Assembly: GCA_964642855.1 (NCBI GenBank)
Contig: CAZXSK010000080.1
Coordinates: 1-15,483 of the forward strand
Reading direction: 5' to 3'
DNA length: 15,483 nucleotides
Source: CAZXSK01 sp964642855
GTDB lineage: Bacteria > Planctomycetota > Phycisphaerae > SM23-33
The translations under genes were made by a program, and so were the position numbers. Within the stretch, counting starts at the first letter, position 1. Each line of letters starts with the position of its first letter. The notes beneath the pieces are model-generated. The model did not search any database. It worked only from the letters and a program-made list of their open reading frames with translations, and was not told where the DNA came from. Positions 7,619-15,300 of this stretch are shown here, in pieces.

Positions 7619-8659
7619 CTAGGCCTTTGCCGCGGCGATCATGTCGTCGATGCTCGTCACGGCCGCTGCGCAGATGCGGTCGGCTGCTCCATAGTAGACC
7701 GTGATCCGCCCGTCGTCGTCGGCGACCAGGCCGTTGGAGAACACGCAGTTGCCGTACACCCCCGTGATCTCGTAGTCGGCTTGGGGTTCGAGGACCGGTC
7801 TGCTGCCGCGGGTGAGAATCGTCTCGGGATGATCCAGGTCGCTGAGCATCGAGCCCAGGTAGTACCGCCCCGTGGCGTCGGAGGCGTGGTAGATCTCCAG
7901 CCAGCCTTCGGGGGTTCGGATCGGCGGCGCGCCGCAGCCGACGCGCTCGTTCTCCCACGTGTCGGGCGTGGGGGCAAGCGTGCGGAAATGGTGCCCCCAG
8001 CAGAACAGGTCCGGCGAGTAGGCCGTCCAGATGCTCGCGGGGTTGAACTCGCTCTTGTAAGGCCGGTGGCGGCAGACGTACATGCTCCGGACCTTCTCCG
8101 GGAAGATCGCGACGTCCTTCTGGTAGGGCGGGAAGATCACGCCATGACGCTCGAAGGTCTCGAAGTCCTTCGTGCTGGCCAGGGCGACCGTCACGCCCAG
8201 GTCGCTGACAGCCGTGTAGGTGATCCAGTACGTCCCGTCGATCAGCGTAATGCGCGGATCCTCGCAGCCGTACGCTTCGTAGGCCGTGGAGGGAAACAGC
8301 GCCGGCTGGTCGTCGAAGGTGAAGTTCACGCCGTCACGGCTTCGGGCGATGCGCAGGTGCGAGAGGCTGGTCAGCAGCATCTGCCCGTCGAGGTAGTATC
8401 CGCGTGCGTCCTGGATCTCCAGGTGCGGATCGTTCTTGCGGATGCCCTCGACGTCGACCCGGTCGGTATCGGCGTTGTAGCGCACGTAGCGCAGCCATTC
8501 GCCTTCGCTGGGGGCAGCCTCGCCGACGCGGACCAGCAGCAGGATCTCGTCGCCGAATCGAACGGCTGCGGGGTTGAGCGTACAGAGCACGGTCAGGTCG
8601 TCGCGGGTGGGCGACAGGTCGTCGGGCGTCAGGAGCGGGTTCTCGGTCAGGCGCTGCAT
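7619..8659 (-). CDS. Glycoside hydrolase family 130 protein (beta-mannoside phosphorylase-like)
   Basis: A 346-aa five-bladed beta-propeller enzyme of family GH130. Members phosphorolyse, or in some subgroups hydrolyse, beta-mannosidic oligosaccharides. Motifs in order are GCEDPRITLIDGTYWITYTA (131-150, with D134 the likely general acid), KDVAIFPEKV (181-190), FCWGHH (219-224), VGCGAPPIRTPEGWLEIYHA (240-259) and YYGAADRICAAAV (322-334). The frame is open upstream to 8686, but the ATG at 8659 is chosen because GAAAGGAA lies 6 nt before it and the protein then begins like its family. There is no signal peptide, so it is cytoplasmic. Phosphorylase or hydrolase activity cannot be settled by eye. 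It lies between the PgsA-like gene (77 bp upstream) and the Gfo/Idh gene. Confidence 0.9.
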   Translation of the reverse strand: MQRLTENPLLTPDDLSPTRDDLTVLCTLNPAAVRFGDEILLLVRVGEAAPSEGEWLRYVRYNADTDRVDVEGIRKNDPHLEIQDARGYYLDGQMLLTSLSHLRIARSRDGVNFTFDDQPALFPSTAYEAYGCEDPRITLIDGTYWITYTAVSDLGVTVALASTKDFETFERHGVIFPPYQKDVAIFPEKVRSMYVCRHRPYKSEFNPASIWTAYSPDLFCWGHHFRTLAPTPDTWENERVGCGAPPIRTPEGWLEIYHASDATGRYYLGSMLSDLDHPETILTRGSRPVLEPQADYEITGVYGNCVFSNGLVADDDGRITVYYGAADRICAAAVTSIDDMIAAAKA

Positions 8660-8695
8660 GAACGATTCCTTTCGTCTCGGGGGCAAACTCTACAA

Positions 8696-8720
8696 GGCGG
8701 CGCTTCCTGCATCCGCCGCC
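8696..8720 (-). terminator. Hairpin after the CDP-alcohol phosphatidyltransferase gene
   Basis: On the minus strand GGCGGCG, an 11-nt loop and CGCCGCC form a 7-bp GC stem starting 17 bp past the stop of the upstream gene. The T-containing stretch TTGTAGAGTTT follows. It resembles a weak intrinsic terminator and would partly separate the PgsA-like gene from GH130. Confidence 0.4.
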
Positions 8721-8736
8721 GGTTCATCGTATCGGC

Positions 8737-9342
8737 TCAGGCCTCATCGGGCTGGTCGGTCCGCCGCGAGCCGTACAGCTCGACAATGCCCTCCCAGGCG
8801 CCGCAGAGGTAGTCGACCAGGCTCCAGACGGTCACGAGGATCAGCATCGCGGCCACGGCGACCCGCGACCACCAGCCAGGCCCGTGGGGCAGGAATCCCG
8901 CGTCGATGCTGGTAGCCAGGATCACCAGCACGGGGATCGCCCCGCCCTGGATGAGGGCCTTGACCTTGCCGCTGAGTCTCGCACTGGTCCTGCCACCGGT
9001 CAGGGCGCGGACGGTGCGGGTGTAGGCGACGATCACGTCGCGGGCGGTCATCACGAGGGGCACCGCCACGGTTACCCACCCCACCAGCGCCATCGCGAAG
9101 TACATCGTCAGGCGCGACAGGGAGTCGCTGAGCGGGTCGAACAGCCCGCCGAGCAGGCTGGCCGTGCCCATCGCCCGGGCGGCCATGCCGTCCAGGAGGT
9201 CGGTGACCTCCTCGAAGATCGCCAGCACGATCAGGGCGACCGCTTCGTGGGTGCCCAGCCCGTCGGGGGCAAAGACGGCCACGGCGACGGCAAACGCAGC
9301 GGCCAGCGCCAGCCGGGAGAATGTAAGGATGTATGCAAGCAT
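8737..9342 (-). CDS. CDP-alcohol phosphatidyltransferase, PgsA-like
   Basis: A 201-aa integral membrane enzyme with a perfect CDP-alcohol phosphotransferase signature. DLLDGMAAR (48-56), eight residues, then GGLFDPLSD (65-73) give the metal-binding acids D48, D51, D69 and D73. Hydrophobic segments lie near 5-25, 33-47, 78-98, 132-146 and 160-180. The downstream SARLSGKVKALIQ (120-132) resembles the TA..GK.KT..Q region of phosphatidylglycerophosphate synthases. PgsA would join CDP-diacylglycerol and glycerol 3-phosphate at the inner membrane. Other acceptor alcohols remain possible, so no symbol is given. GAAGGG lies 4 nt before the ATG. A promoter-like pair in the 89-bp gap upstream suggests its own transcription start. 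Confidence 0.88.
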   Translation of the reverse strand: MLAYILTFSRLALAAAFAVAVAVFAPDGLGTHEAVALIVLAIFEEVTDLLDGMAARAMGTASLLGGLFDPLSDSLSRLTMYFAMALVGWVTVAVPLVMTARDVIVAYTRTVRALTGGRTSARLSGKVKALIQGGAIPVLVILATSIDAGFLPHGPGWWSRVAVAAMLILVTVWSLVDYLCGAWEGIVELYGSRRTDQPDEA

Positions 9343-9375
9343 CGGGCCCTTCGGTTCTCGCGGTTCGAAGCGGCC

Positions 9376-9404
9376 ATTAGACGCGCGAAGCCCACCCGAT
9401 GCAA
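9376..9404 (-). promoter_or_regulatory. Predicted promoter for the PgsA-like gene
   Basis: On the minus strand TTGCAT (9404-9399), a 17-bp spacer and TCTAAT (9381-9376) form a sigma70-like pair. Transcription would start near 9369, giving a leader of about 27 nt. Confidence 0.45.
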
Positions 9405-9421
9405 GGTTCGCCTAGGGGCGG

Positions 9422-9553
9422 GCCGGCGGGATCAACGTTTCACCCCGGCGACGGCAAGGCCGTCGTCAGGTTCGTCTGCTTCCGCGGATTGCCCCGCCTG
9501 GAACTGCGCTTTCACGCCATCGCGCAGCAGCACAACGATCGTGAAGACCCCGA
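9422..9553. repeat. Direct repeat, copy 1 (3' end of second membrane gene)
   Basis: This stretch matches 9982-10113 at a fixed offset of 560 bp. Positions 9440-9533 are identical in all 94 bases, 9422-9437 are identical, and about five mismatches are seen over the 132 bp compared. It covers the last 40 or so codons of the gene ending at 9432 and continues 10 bp past its stop. Confidence 0.9.
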
Positions 9554-9995
9554 GGATGATCCCGCCCAGGGCCGTGAAGACGATCGTCAGAACCATGCAC
9601 AACCCGTACCGACGTCGGTGTTTCAGCAGGCGTGCGATGACGATGCCCATCGCCGCCAAGCCAAGCGAGACGAAGAACGCCACGACCCCTATCGCAATGA
9701 CTCCCCAGCCGAGCCAGATGCTCTCCGGGCCTTCGATGGGTCCGACGTTGCCCGTCAGGATCAGCACACCCATGCCACACGTGATGATCTGCGACAGGCC
9801 GTAGAAACCACTGAGGCCGGCGGAGACGTAGTAGAAGACCTCCAGCAGTTTCAGGTGAGTGTCATCCTTACGCTTGCGGAGCTGCTCGGGCGTCTGCGGG
9901 TCGGGCAGACGGACGGCCCGATGCCCGACGTCCTCCACGGGTTCGGGCTCGGGGAAATGGAACGGCCTTTCCGGCGGCTGAGCCGGCGGGATCAA
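9432..9995 (-). CDS. Tandem membrane protein, second copy
   Basis: A membrane protein of up to 187 aa with a Pro-rich N-terminal tail. Its hydrophobic spans lie at about 60-82, 93-121 and 131-157, with a basic loop HRRRY between the last two. The C-terminal tail is hydrophilic and acidic. It resembles the neighbouring copy throughout (the LLRDGVKAQF end and the layout of spans). I know of no function for the family; similar small membrane proteins are common in planctomycetes as far as I recall. The start is uncertain: TTG at 9995 overlaps the previous stop as TTGA, which would couple translation, while an in-frame GTG at residue 20 is an alternative. It is probably co-transcribed with the first copy. 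Confidence 0.75.
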   Translation of the reverse strand: MIPPAQPPERPFHFPEPEPVEDVGHRAVRLPDPQTPEQLRKRKDDTHLKLLEVFYYVSAGLSGFYGLSQIITCGMGVLILTGNVGPIEGPESIWLGWGVIAIGVVAFFVSLGLAAMGIVIARLLKHRRRYGLCMVLTIVFTALGGIILGVFTIVVLLRDGVKAQFQAGQSAEADEPDDGLAVAGVKR

Positions 9996-10113
9996 CGCGT
10001 CACCCCGGCGACGGCAAGGCCGTCGTCAGGTTCGTCTGCTTCCGCGGATTGCCCCGCCTGGAACTGCGCTTTCACGCCATCGCGCAGCAGCACGAGGATG
10101 GTGAAGACCCCGA
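9982..10113. repeat. Direct repeat, copy 2 (3' end of first membrane gene)
   Basis: This is the partner of the repeat at 9422-9553. Positions 10000-10093 are identical to 9440-9533. It spans the 3' end of the first membrane gene, its stop, and the first codons of the second gene including its TTG start. Confidence 0.9.
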
Positions 10114-10507
10114 CCAGGATCCCCAGCGGCTGAAAGAGCATCTGCACGCACCCCATGACGAAGCAGAAGGTGTATCGCTTCCTGGCCTTGAGGGACCGGC
10201 CGGTCAGGAAGATCAACCCCGCGACGGCCAGGACCGCTGCGGCCAGGATGACGCCGATCAGGATCATGATCCAGCCCACTACAGGCGGCGGGGCCTGACC
10301 GTGCTCGTCCTTCATCACCCCGGTGAGCATCAGGATGCCCATCACGATGTAGATCCCGAAAATCAGCGAGAACAAGGCCACCAGCGCAGCGTGGACGAAA
10401 TGCCCGATCGCGAGCAGGCGGAGGTAGTTATTGTCCTTGCCCGGTTCGGTCGACCTCGGCGGGACGGTCGGCGTGGACGGGTGGGTCGGCGGATGCATGT
10501 TGGTCAT
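9992..10507 (-). CDS. Tandem membrane protein, first copy
   Basis: A 171-aa membrane protein of unknown function. A Pro/Thr-rich N-terminus (residues 1-25) is followed by hydrophobic spans at about 35-63, 77-102 and 113-141. RSLKARKRYTF lies before the last span and the hydrophilic tail is QAGQSAEADEPDDG. Its last 30 residues before the final two are identical to those of the next gene, while the rest is only moderately similar. The ATG at 10507 follows an AAAGGGA motif by about 11 nt; an in-frame ATG three codons later is possible. A predicted promoter lies about 95 bp upstream, divergent from the polymerase cassette. No enzyme motif is visible. Confidence 0.82.
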   Translation of the reverse strand: MTNMHPPTHPSTPTVPPRSTEPGKDNNYLRLLAIGHFVHAALVALFSLIFGIYIVMGILMLTGVMKDEHGQAPPPVVGWIMILIGVILAAAVLAVAGLIFLTGRSLKARKRYTFCFVMGCVQMLFQPLGILVGVFTILVLLRDGVKAQFQAGQSAEADEPDDGLAVAGVTR

Positions 10508-10602
10508 GACGGTCCGTATCCCTTTCGCGGTGTTTGCCCGGCCGGTGTGTGGAGGCCCTCTGCCCGCTCGCCCGCCCGGGGCGTTCCGTGCTCCCCGGGT
10601 GG

Positions 10603-10631
10603 ATTGTAACCCATTGCAACGGCTGGGTCAG
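10603..10631 (-). promoter_or_regulatory. Predicted promoter for the tandem membrane genes
   Basis: On the minus strand CTGACC (10631-10626), a 17-bp spacer and TACAAT (10608-10603) form a sigma70-like pair. Transcription would start near 10597, leaving a leader of about 90 nt to the ATG at 10507. Confidence 0.5.
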
Positions 10632-10632
10632 C

Positions 10633-10653
10633 GAAATCTCTCGCGAAGATATC
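10633..10653. promoter_or_regulatory. Inverted repeat between divergent promoters (candidate operator)
   Basis: GAAATCT-ctcgcga-AGATATC has 7-bp arms with one mismatch around a 7-bp centre containing TCGCGA. It lies exactly between the two outward-facing -35 boxes, where one regulator could control both directions. This is a candidate by position and symmetry only. Confidence 0.35.
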
Positions 10654-10662
10654 AATCCTCCC

Positions 10663-10691
10663 TTGACCCGGGCCGATGGAAAGAATAGGAT
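10663..10691 (+). promoter_or_regulatory. Predicted promoter for the polymerase cassette
   Basis: TTGACC (10663-10668), a 17-bp spacer and TAGGAT (10686-10691) form a good sigma70-like promoter. Transcription would start near 10698, leaving about 195 nt of GC-rich leader before the first gene of the cassette. Confidence 0.6.
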
Positions 10692-10758
10692 GAGTTCGGT
10701 AAATGTTAGGTCGCTTTCGGGCGGAGGGAGACGCCCGGCTGGATGCGGGCACGGACGC

Positions 10759-10793
10759 CCCGCGGAGGCGGAACTCGCCCCCGTCTCCGCGGG
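10759..10793 (+). promoter_or_regulatory. Hairpin in the polymerase-cassette leader
   Basis: CCCGCGGAG (10759-10767) pairs with CTCCGCGGG (10785-10793) across a 17-nt loop. A further CCGCGGAG at 10814-10821 could pair with the same right arm, giving two mutually exclusive stems. There is no T-run. It may be chance in GC-rich DNA. Confidence 0.3.
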
Positions 10794-10892
10794 CCCGGGG
10801 CGGGCGGAGCTAACCGCGGAGATCGCACGACTTGTCGCGATTTCCCGCAGGCTCGCCGTCGCCGGAACCCGGGCGAGCGAGACGCAGCTGCA

Positions 10893-11141
10893 ATGCACGT
10901 GGAAGAGATTCAGGAACCCGTTCGCGTCCTGGCCGACTGCGCCGGCGGGGAGATCAAGCCGTTGCGGTTCCGCTGGGCCGGGCGGTCGTATCGCATCTCG
11001 GCTATCAACGGCCGATGGATCGACCGCAGCGGTGACGGATACCGCCTGTGCTACAGCGTCCAGGCGGGCGACGAAACGTTCTACCTGCACTTCGTTTCGG
11101 CGGAGGTGCAGTGGTGGCTGGACCGGCTGGTAACAGCCTGA
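10893..11141 (+). CDS. DUF6504-like small protein of the polymerase cassette
   Basis: An 82-aa protein starting MHVEEIQEPVRVLA at 10893. Its pattern of conserved aromatics (PLRFRWAGRSYRISAINGRW at 22-41, YRLCYSV at 50-56, FYLHF at 64-68, VQWWLDRLV at 72-80) resembles the small DUF6504 proteins. As I recall, those are encoded beside Y-family/ImuB and DnaE2 polymerases in actinobacteria. The biochemical role is unknown; a small beta-rich accessory factor of the mutagenic polymerase complex is an inference from gene position. The frame is open upstream to 10743, but that stretch is Arg/Gly/Pro-rich without family likeness, so the ATG at 10893 is preferred. No Shine-Dalgarno is evident. It is the first gene of the cassette, 29 bp before the Y-family polymerase. 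Confidence 0.75.
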   Translation: MHVEEIQEPVRVLADCAGGEIKPLRFRWAGRSYRISAINGRWIDRSGDGYRLCYSVQAGDETFYLHFVSAEVQWWLDRLVTA

Positions 11142-11170
11142 GCCCACACGGGGCAAACGGAACAGGAACC

Positions 11171-12394
11171 ATGGCTGAGGAACATCGCTCATCCAACTCG
11201 CTGCTGATCCACGTCGACGTCGACGCGTTTTTCGCGTCCGTCGAGCAGTTGCTGATCCCCGCCCTGCGCGGCAGGCCGGTCCTCGTGGGCAACGGCGTGA
11301 TCGCCTCCTGCAGCTACGAGGCCAGGCGGTTTGGGCTCCACGCGGGCATGGGCCTTCAGCAGGCCCGGCGGAAGTGCCCCCAGGCGGAGATCCTCGACGG
11401 CAGCTACAGCATCTATCGCTGCTTCGCCGAGCACGTGTGGGAGGTCTGCCGGCGGTACACCTGCGGGCTCGAAACCTTCCTCGACGAAGCCTACGGCGAC
11501 GCCACCGGCATCGCGGACCGCCACGACGGCCCCCAGGCCATGGGACGCAAGCTCCAGCAGCAGGTGCGAGACGAGGTCGGCCTGCCCGTGTCGGTGGGCC
11601 TGGCGAGCAACCGGATGCTCGCGAAGATCGCCTCGGCTGCGGGCAAGCCCGGCGGGGTGGTCTACATTCCCCCCGGCCAGGAGCAGCGGTACCTCGCCCC
11701 CCTGCCCATCGAAAAGCTCCTGGGCGTGGGCCCCAAGACCGCACGCCAGTTGCGGGACATGAACGTCCGCACCATCGGCGACCTGGCTGCGATGGACGCC
11801 ACCTTCGTGCGGTCCATGCTGGGCTACCGCGGGGCCCAGCTGCACGACCGCGCCAACGGCTGCGATCTCGATCACGTCCGCGACGACGCCCCGCCACGGA
11901 GCATCTCGCGGGAGACGACCTTCCACAAACCCACCGGTGCGCCGGGCGAAATCCGCGGCATGCTGTTTTACCTCACCGAGCGCGCGACCCGCGCCGTTCG
12001 CGACCGCGACCTGCTGGCCGGCCGGGTCGAGCTGACCGTCCGCTACAACGACTGGAAGCAGTACAACGCCTGCAAGACGCTGCCCGAACCGACCGACTCG
12101 GAAAACGAGATCTTCGCCGTGGTCGGCGAGTTGCTGGAGAGGCTTCACAAACGGCGCGTCGCGCTGCGACACGTGGGCGTGGTGCTCTCGAAGTTCGCAC
12201 CCGAGAGCACGCGCATGAATCTCTTCGAGCACGAGCAATGCCTCCGCGACCGACGGCTTCACTCGGCTGTCGATTCCATCCGCGATCGCTGGGGGCATGC
12301 GGCCGTTGTCTCGGGCAAGTCCATCGAACTGCTGGGCGAGATGGAGCAGAACGACTACGGCTTCGTGCTGCGAACCCCCTCCCTGACGAAGTAA
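11171..12394 (+). CDS. Y-family DNA polymerase (DinB-like), catalytic residues present
   Basis: A 407-aa translesion DNA polymerase. The palm/fingers begin LLIHVDVDAFFASVEQ (11-26) with catalytic D16 and steric-gate-type F21. The second catalytic motif is TFLDEAYGD (102-110) with D105 and E106, where Pol IV usually has S-x-DE. SVGLASNRMLAKIAS (141-155) is the next family motif, and a helix-hairpin-helix LLGVGPKTARQL (183-194) follows. The little-finger domain covers about 245-350. Where these proteins often carry a beta-clamp peptide (QL-S/D-LF), this one has RMNLF (348-352). ImuB proteins lack the catalytic acids and this one has them, so it should be active. The start at 11171 gives the normal N-terminus and has GGAACAGGAA just upstream. 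It is followed by dnaE after 2 bp, so co-expression is near certain. Confidence 0.93.
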   Translation: MAEEHRSSNSLLIHVDVDAFFASVEQLLIPALRGRPVLVGNGVIASCSYEARRFGLHAGMGLQQARRKCPQAEILDGSYSIYRCFAEHVWEVCRRYTCGLETFLDEAYGDATGIADRHDGPQAMGRKLQQQVRDEVGLPVSVGLASNRMLAKIASAAGKPGGVVYIPPGQEQRYLAPLPIEKLLGVGPKTARQLRDMNVRTIGDLAAMDATFVRSMLGYRGAQLHDRANGCDLDHVRDDAPPRSISRETTFHKPTGAPGEIRGMLFYLTERATRAVRDRDLLAGRVELTVRYNDWKQYNACKTLPEPTDSENEIFAVVGELLERLHKRRVALRHVGVVLSKFAPESTRMNLFEHEQCLRDRRLHSAVDSIRDRWGHAAVVSGKSIELLGEMEQNDYGFVLRTPSLTK

Positions 12395-12396
12395 CC

Positions 12397-15300
12397 ATGA
12401 TCCGACGCATCGACAACCCGGTGACCCCCCTGCACGTGCGAAGCGGCTACTCGATGCTGCGCGGTACGATGCACCTGCCCCGGCTGATCGAACGGGCGGC
12501 TGCGCTGGGGCATCGGCGGATCGCCCTGGCCGACGTCAACAATCTCTGCGGGGCGACGCTGTTCTGGAAGCAGGCGGTCGCAGCCGGCCTCGAGCCCCTG
12601 CTGGGGGCCCAGCTCCGGGAGGACGGTGCGTCGCTGCTGGCGATGATCGACTCGCCGGAAGGCTATGCCAATCTCTGCCAGATCCTCACGCGCATCGCCC
12701 TGCGCGACGAAACGCCCGAAGCGGAGAGAACGCCGGGCCCGTCGTCCCTGCAGGCAGACCTCGCCGAACGGCAGGAAGGGTTGCAACTGGTCGCCACCGA
12801 CGTGCCCTTCGCCCGGGCGATGCTGACGGCCGGGGTGAAGGCGGATCGTCTCTGGCTGGGGGTCGACCCGGCCGTGCAGTCCGACGCCCGCGTGCGCAGC
12901 CAGCTCGAGGCGGCGGGGCAGTTGGGCATTGCACCGGTGGCCACCGGGGCTGCGATGATCGCCGACCCCAGCGACTTCGACGCGGCCCGGCTTCTGGCGG
13001 CGATTCGCGAGGGCGTGACCATCGACCGGCTCGATCCGTCGGCGGCGCCCAGCCCCCGGGCGTACCTGCGAAGTCCGGGGAAGCTTGCGGATTCGCTGGC
13101 GGGCTATCCGGCTGCGGCGGCGGGCAATGTCCGGCTCGTCGAGAGATGCGCAGCCTTCCAGTTGCTGCCCCGCCGGCCTGTGTTTCCCCGCTTTCCGGTC
13201 TCCGACGGCTCGTCGGAGCGCGACATGCTCCGCCGGCTCTGCCGGGAGGGCATGGGTCGGCGCTACGGCGACCCGGCCCCGCGTGCGGCGGAGATCCGTC
13301 TCGACCGCGAGCTGAGGCTCATCGAGCGGATGGGCTTCTGCGGGTATTTTCTGGTGGTGTGGGACATCGTGCAGTACGCCCGCAGGCGCGGCGCGCCGGT
13401 GGCTGGGCGGGGCAGCGGCGGCAGCAGCATCGTCGCCTACGTGCTGGGCATCACGAATGTCTGTCCGGTGACCTACGACATTCCCTTCGAGCGGTTCCTC
13501 CACGAGCACCGCGACGATTTCCCCGATCTCGACGTCGACTTCTGCTGGCGGATCCGCGACGACGTCATCGACTACGCCTTCGATCGCTGGGGCGAGGACC
13601 ACACCGCGATGGTCTCGATGCACACGAGCTTTCAGCCCCGGTCGGCGTTCCGCGAGACCGCCAAGGCGATGGGCCTATCCGATGCCGAGATCTCGGAGAT
13701 CGGGCGCGGGTCGCGCGACCCGGCGACGCAGGTCGAGGGCATGGAGGGGATCGTCGCGCTCAGCCGGAAGATCCTCCACCTGCCCCACGTGCTGAGCGTG
13801 CACCCGGGCGGAATCGTGATTTCCCCCGACGCGCTCACCCGCCACGCGCCCCTGCAGCGGGCGGCCAAGGGCGTGCTGATTACCCAGTACGACAAGCGCG
13901 GCGTGGAGGACATCCGCCTGGTGAAGCTCGACCTGCTGGGCAACCGCAACCTCTCGACCGTGCGGTACGCGGTGGACCTGATCGGCCGGCGGTCGGGAAG
14001 CGCCCCGGACATCGAGAACCTCCCCCCGGACGATCCGCCGACCGTCGACCGCCTCCGCCGGGGCGACACGCTGGGGTGCAACCAACTCGAATCGCCCGCG
14101 ATGCGCCACCTGCTGCAGATGATGCAGCCGGGCGGTACGCGGGACGTCATGCAGGCGTTGGCGTTGATCCGTCCCGGGGCTGCGAGCATCGGCATGAAGG
14201 ACGTATTCATCCGTCGGCGTCGCGGATTGGAGACCCCGCCGCCCGCGCCGCCACAGGTCGCCGGCGTGCTCAAGCGGACCCACGGCGTGATGCTCTACGA
14301 GGACGACGTGATGCTGCTGGCCGCCTCGATGCTCGACGCGCCGCTGGGCGAGGCGGACCGTTTTCGCAAGGCGGTTCAGAAATGTCACGACGACGCCGAG
14401 CGCCTGGAGCTGTCGCGCGAGTTTCTGCGGCGATGCATCGAAGCCGGGATCGATGTCGACTACGCCCGGGACATCTGGGTGCAGATGGCCAAGTTCAACG
14501 CGTATTCGTTCTGTCGTGCCCATGCGGGCAGCTACGCGATTCTGGCCTACGCCGGAGCGTACCTTCGGACGCATTACCCGCTGGAGTTCTGGACGGCGGC
14601 GCTGAACAACAACCAGTCGATGTACCACCCGCGGGTGTACGTCGAGCAGGCCCGCCGCGACGGCGTGTCGTTCGCCCTGCCGGACGTGAATCGTTCGGGG
14701 GCGGAGTTTGGCATCGAGCAGCTGACGGATCCGTCGGGCGGGGAGGTGGAAGGCATCCGCATGGGCCTGGGGCTGGTGGAAGGCCTGGGGCCGGTTGGCG
14801 TGGAGAAGATCATCGACGCCCGTCGGAGGGGTGCGTACGCGGGCCTGTCGGACCTGCTGAAGCGCACCGGTCTGGGGGAAAACGAGGCCCGTGCCCTGGT
14901 GCTCTGCGGGGGGCTTGATTTCACCGGCCGATCGCGCCCCACGCTGATGATGGAACTGAACCTGTTCTACCGGATGAGCCCGGGGCGGGTCCCTGGTGGC
15001 CCGACGCTGTTCGCCACGTCGCCGGTCATCCCCAACGCCCCGGGCGACTATTCTCCCCAGCGGAAGTTTTTCCAGCAGCGCAAGGTGCTGGGCGTCTCGG
15101 CCGAGGCGCATATCCTTTCGTGGTTCCGGCCTGTGCTGGACAGACGTCTCGACGCTGACAGCAGAGAGTTGTCCGGACGGATCGGCCGGCGGGTGCGCCT
15201 GGCGGGCATGCTCGAAGCCCGGCGGGCCGCCCCTACCCGAGGCGGCGAGGATATGCTCTTTCTGACCTTCGACGACGAGTGGGGGCTGTTCGAGGTGACG

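Larger units (their letters stand above)
10508..10892. other. 385-bp divergent intergenic region
   Basis: This gap separates the tandem membrane genes (minus) from the polymerase cassette (plus). It holds two outward-facing promoter predictions (10603-10631 minus and 10663-10691 plus), an inverted repeat between their -35 boxes, and a GC-rich leader of about 195 nt before the small DUF6504-like gene. Frames reading through it are extensions of flanking frames without family likeness. I recognise no known LexA-type operator. Confidence 0.7.

Noticed and set aside
6737..8812. 691-codon open frame on the plus strand
   Set aside because: It crosses the Gfo/Idh and GH130 genes and the gap between them in antisense. 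No motif is visible, and the two minus-strand proteins are clear.
10743..10892. N-terminal extension of the DUF6504-like protein
   Set aside because: The extra residues are Arg/Gly-rich with no conservation pattern. The ATG at 10893 gives a protein of normal size for this group.
10690..11133. Alternative plus-strand frame through the cassette leader
   Set aside because: It includes a plausible helical stretch (ELTAEIARLVAISRRLA) but continues into the DUF6504-like gene out of frame, and it begins inside the predicted -10 box.
10428..11897. 489-codon minus-strand frame across the divergent region
   Set aside because: It is antisense to two clear plus-strand genes and has extreme Arg/Pro/Gly content typical of a shadow frame.
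11374..12396. Upstream extension of the DnaE frame by 341 codons
   Set aside because: It overlaps the Y-family polymerase in another frame and reads as Arg/Pro-rich shadow sequence. The true N-terminus MIRRIDNPVTPLHVRSGYSM starts at 12397.
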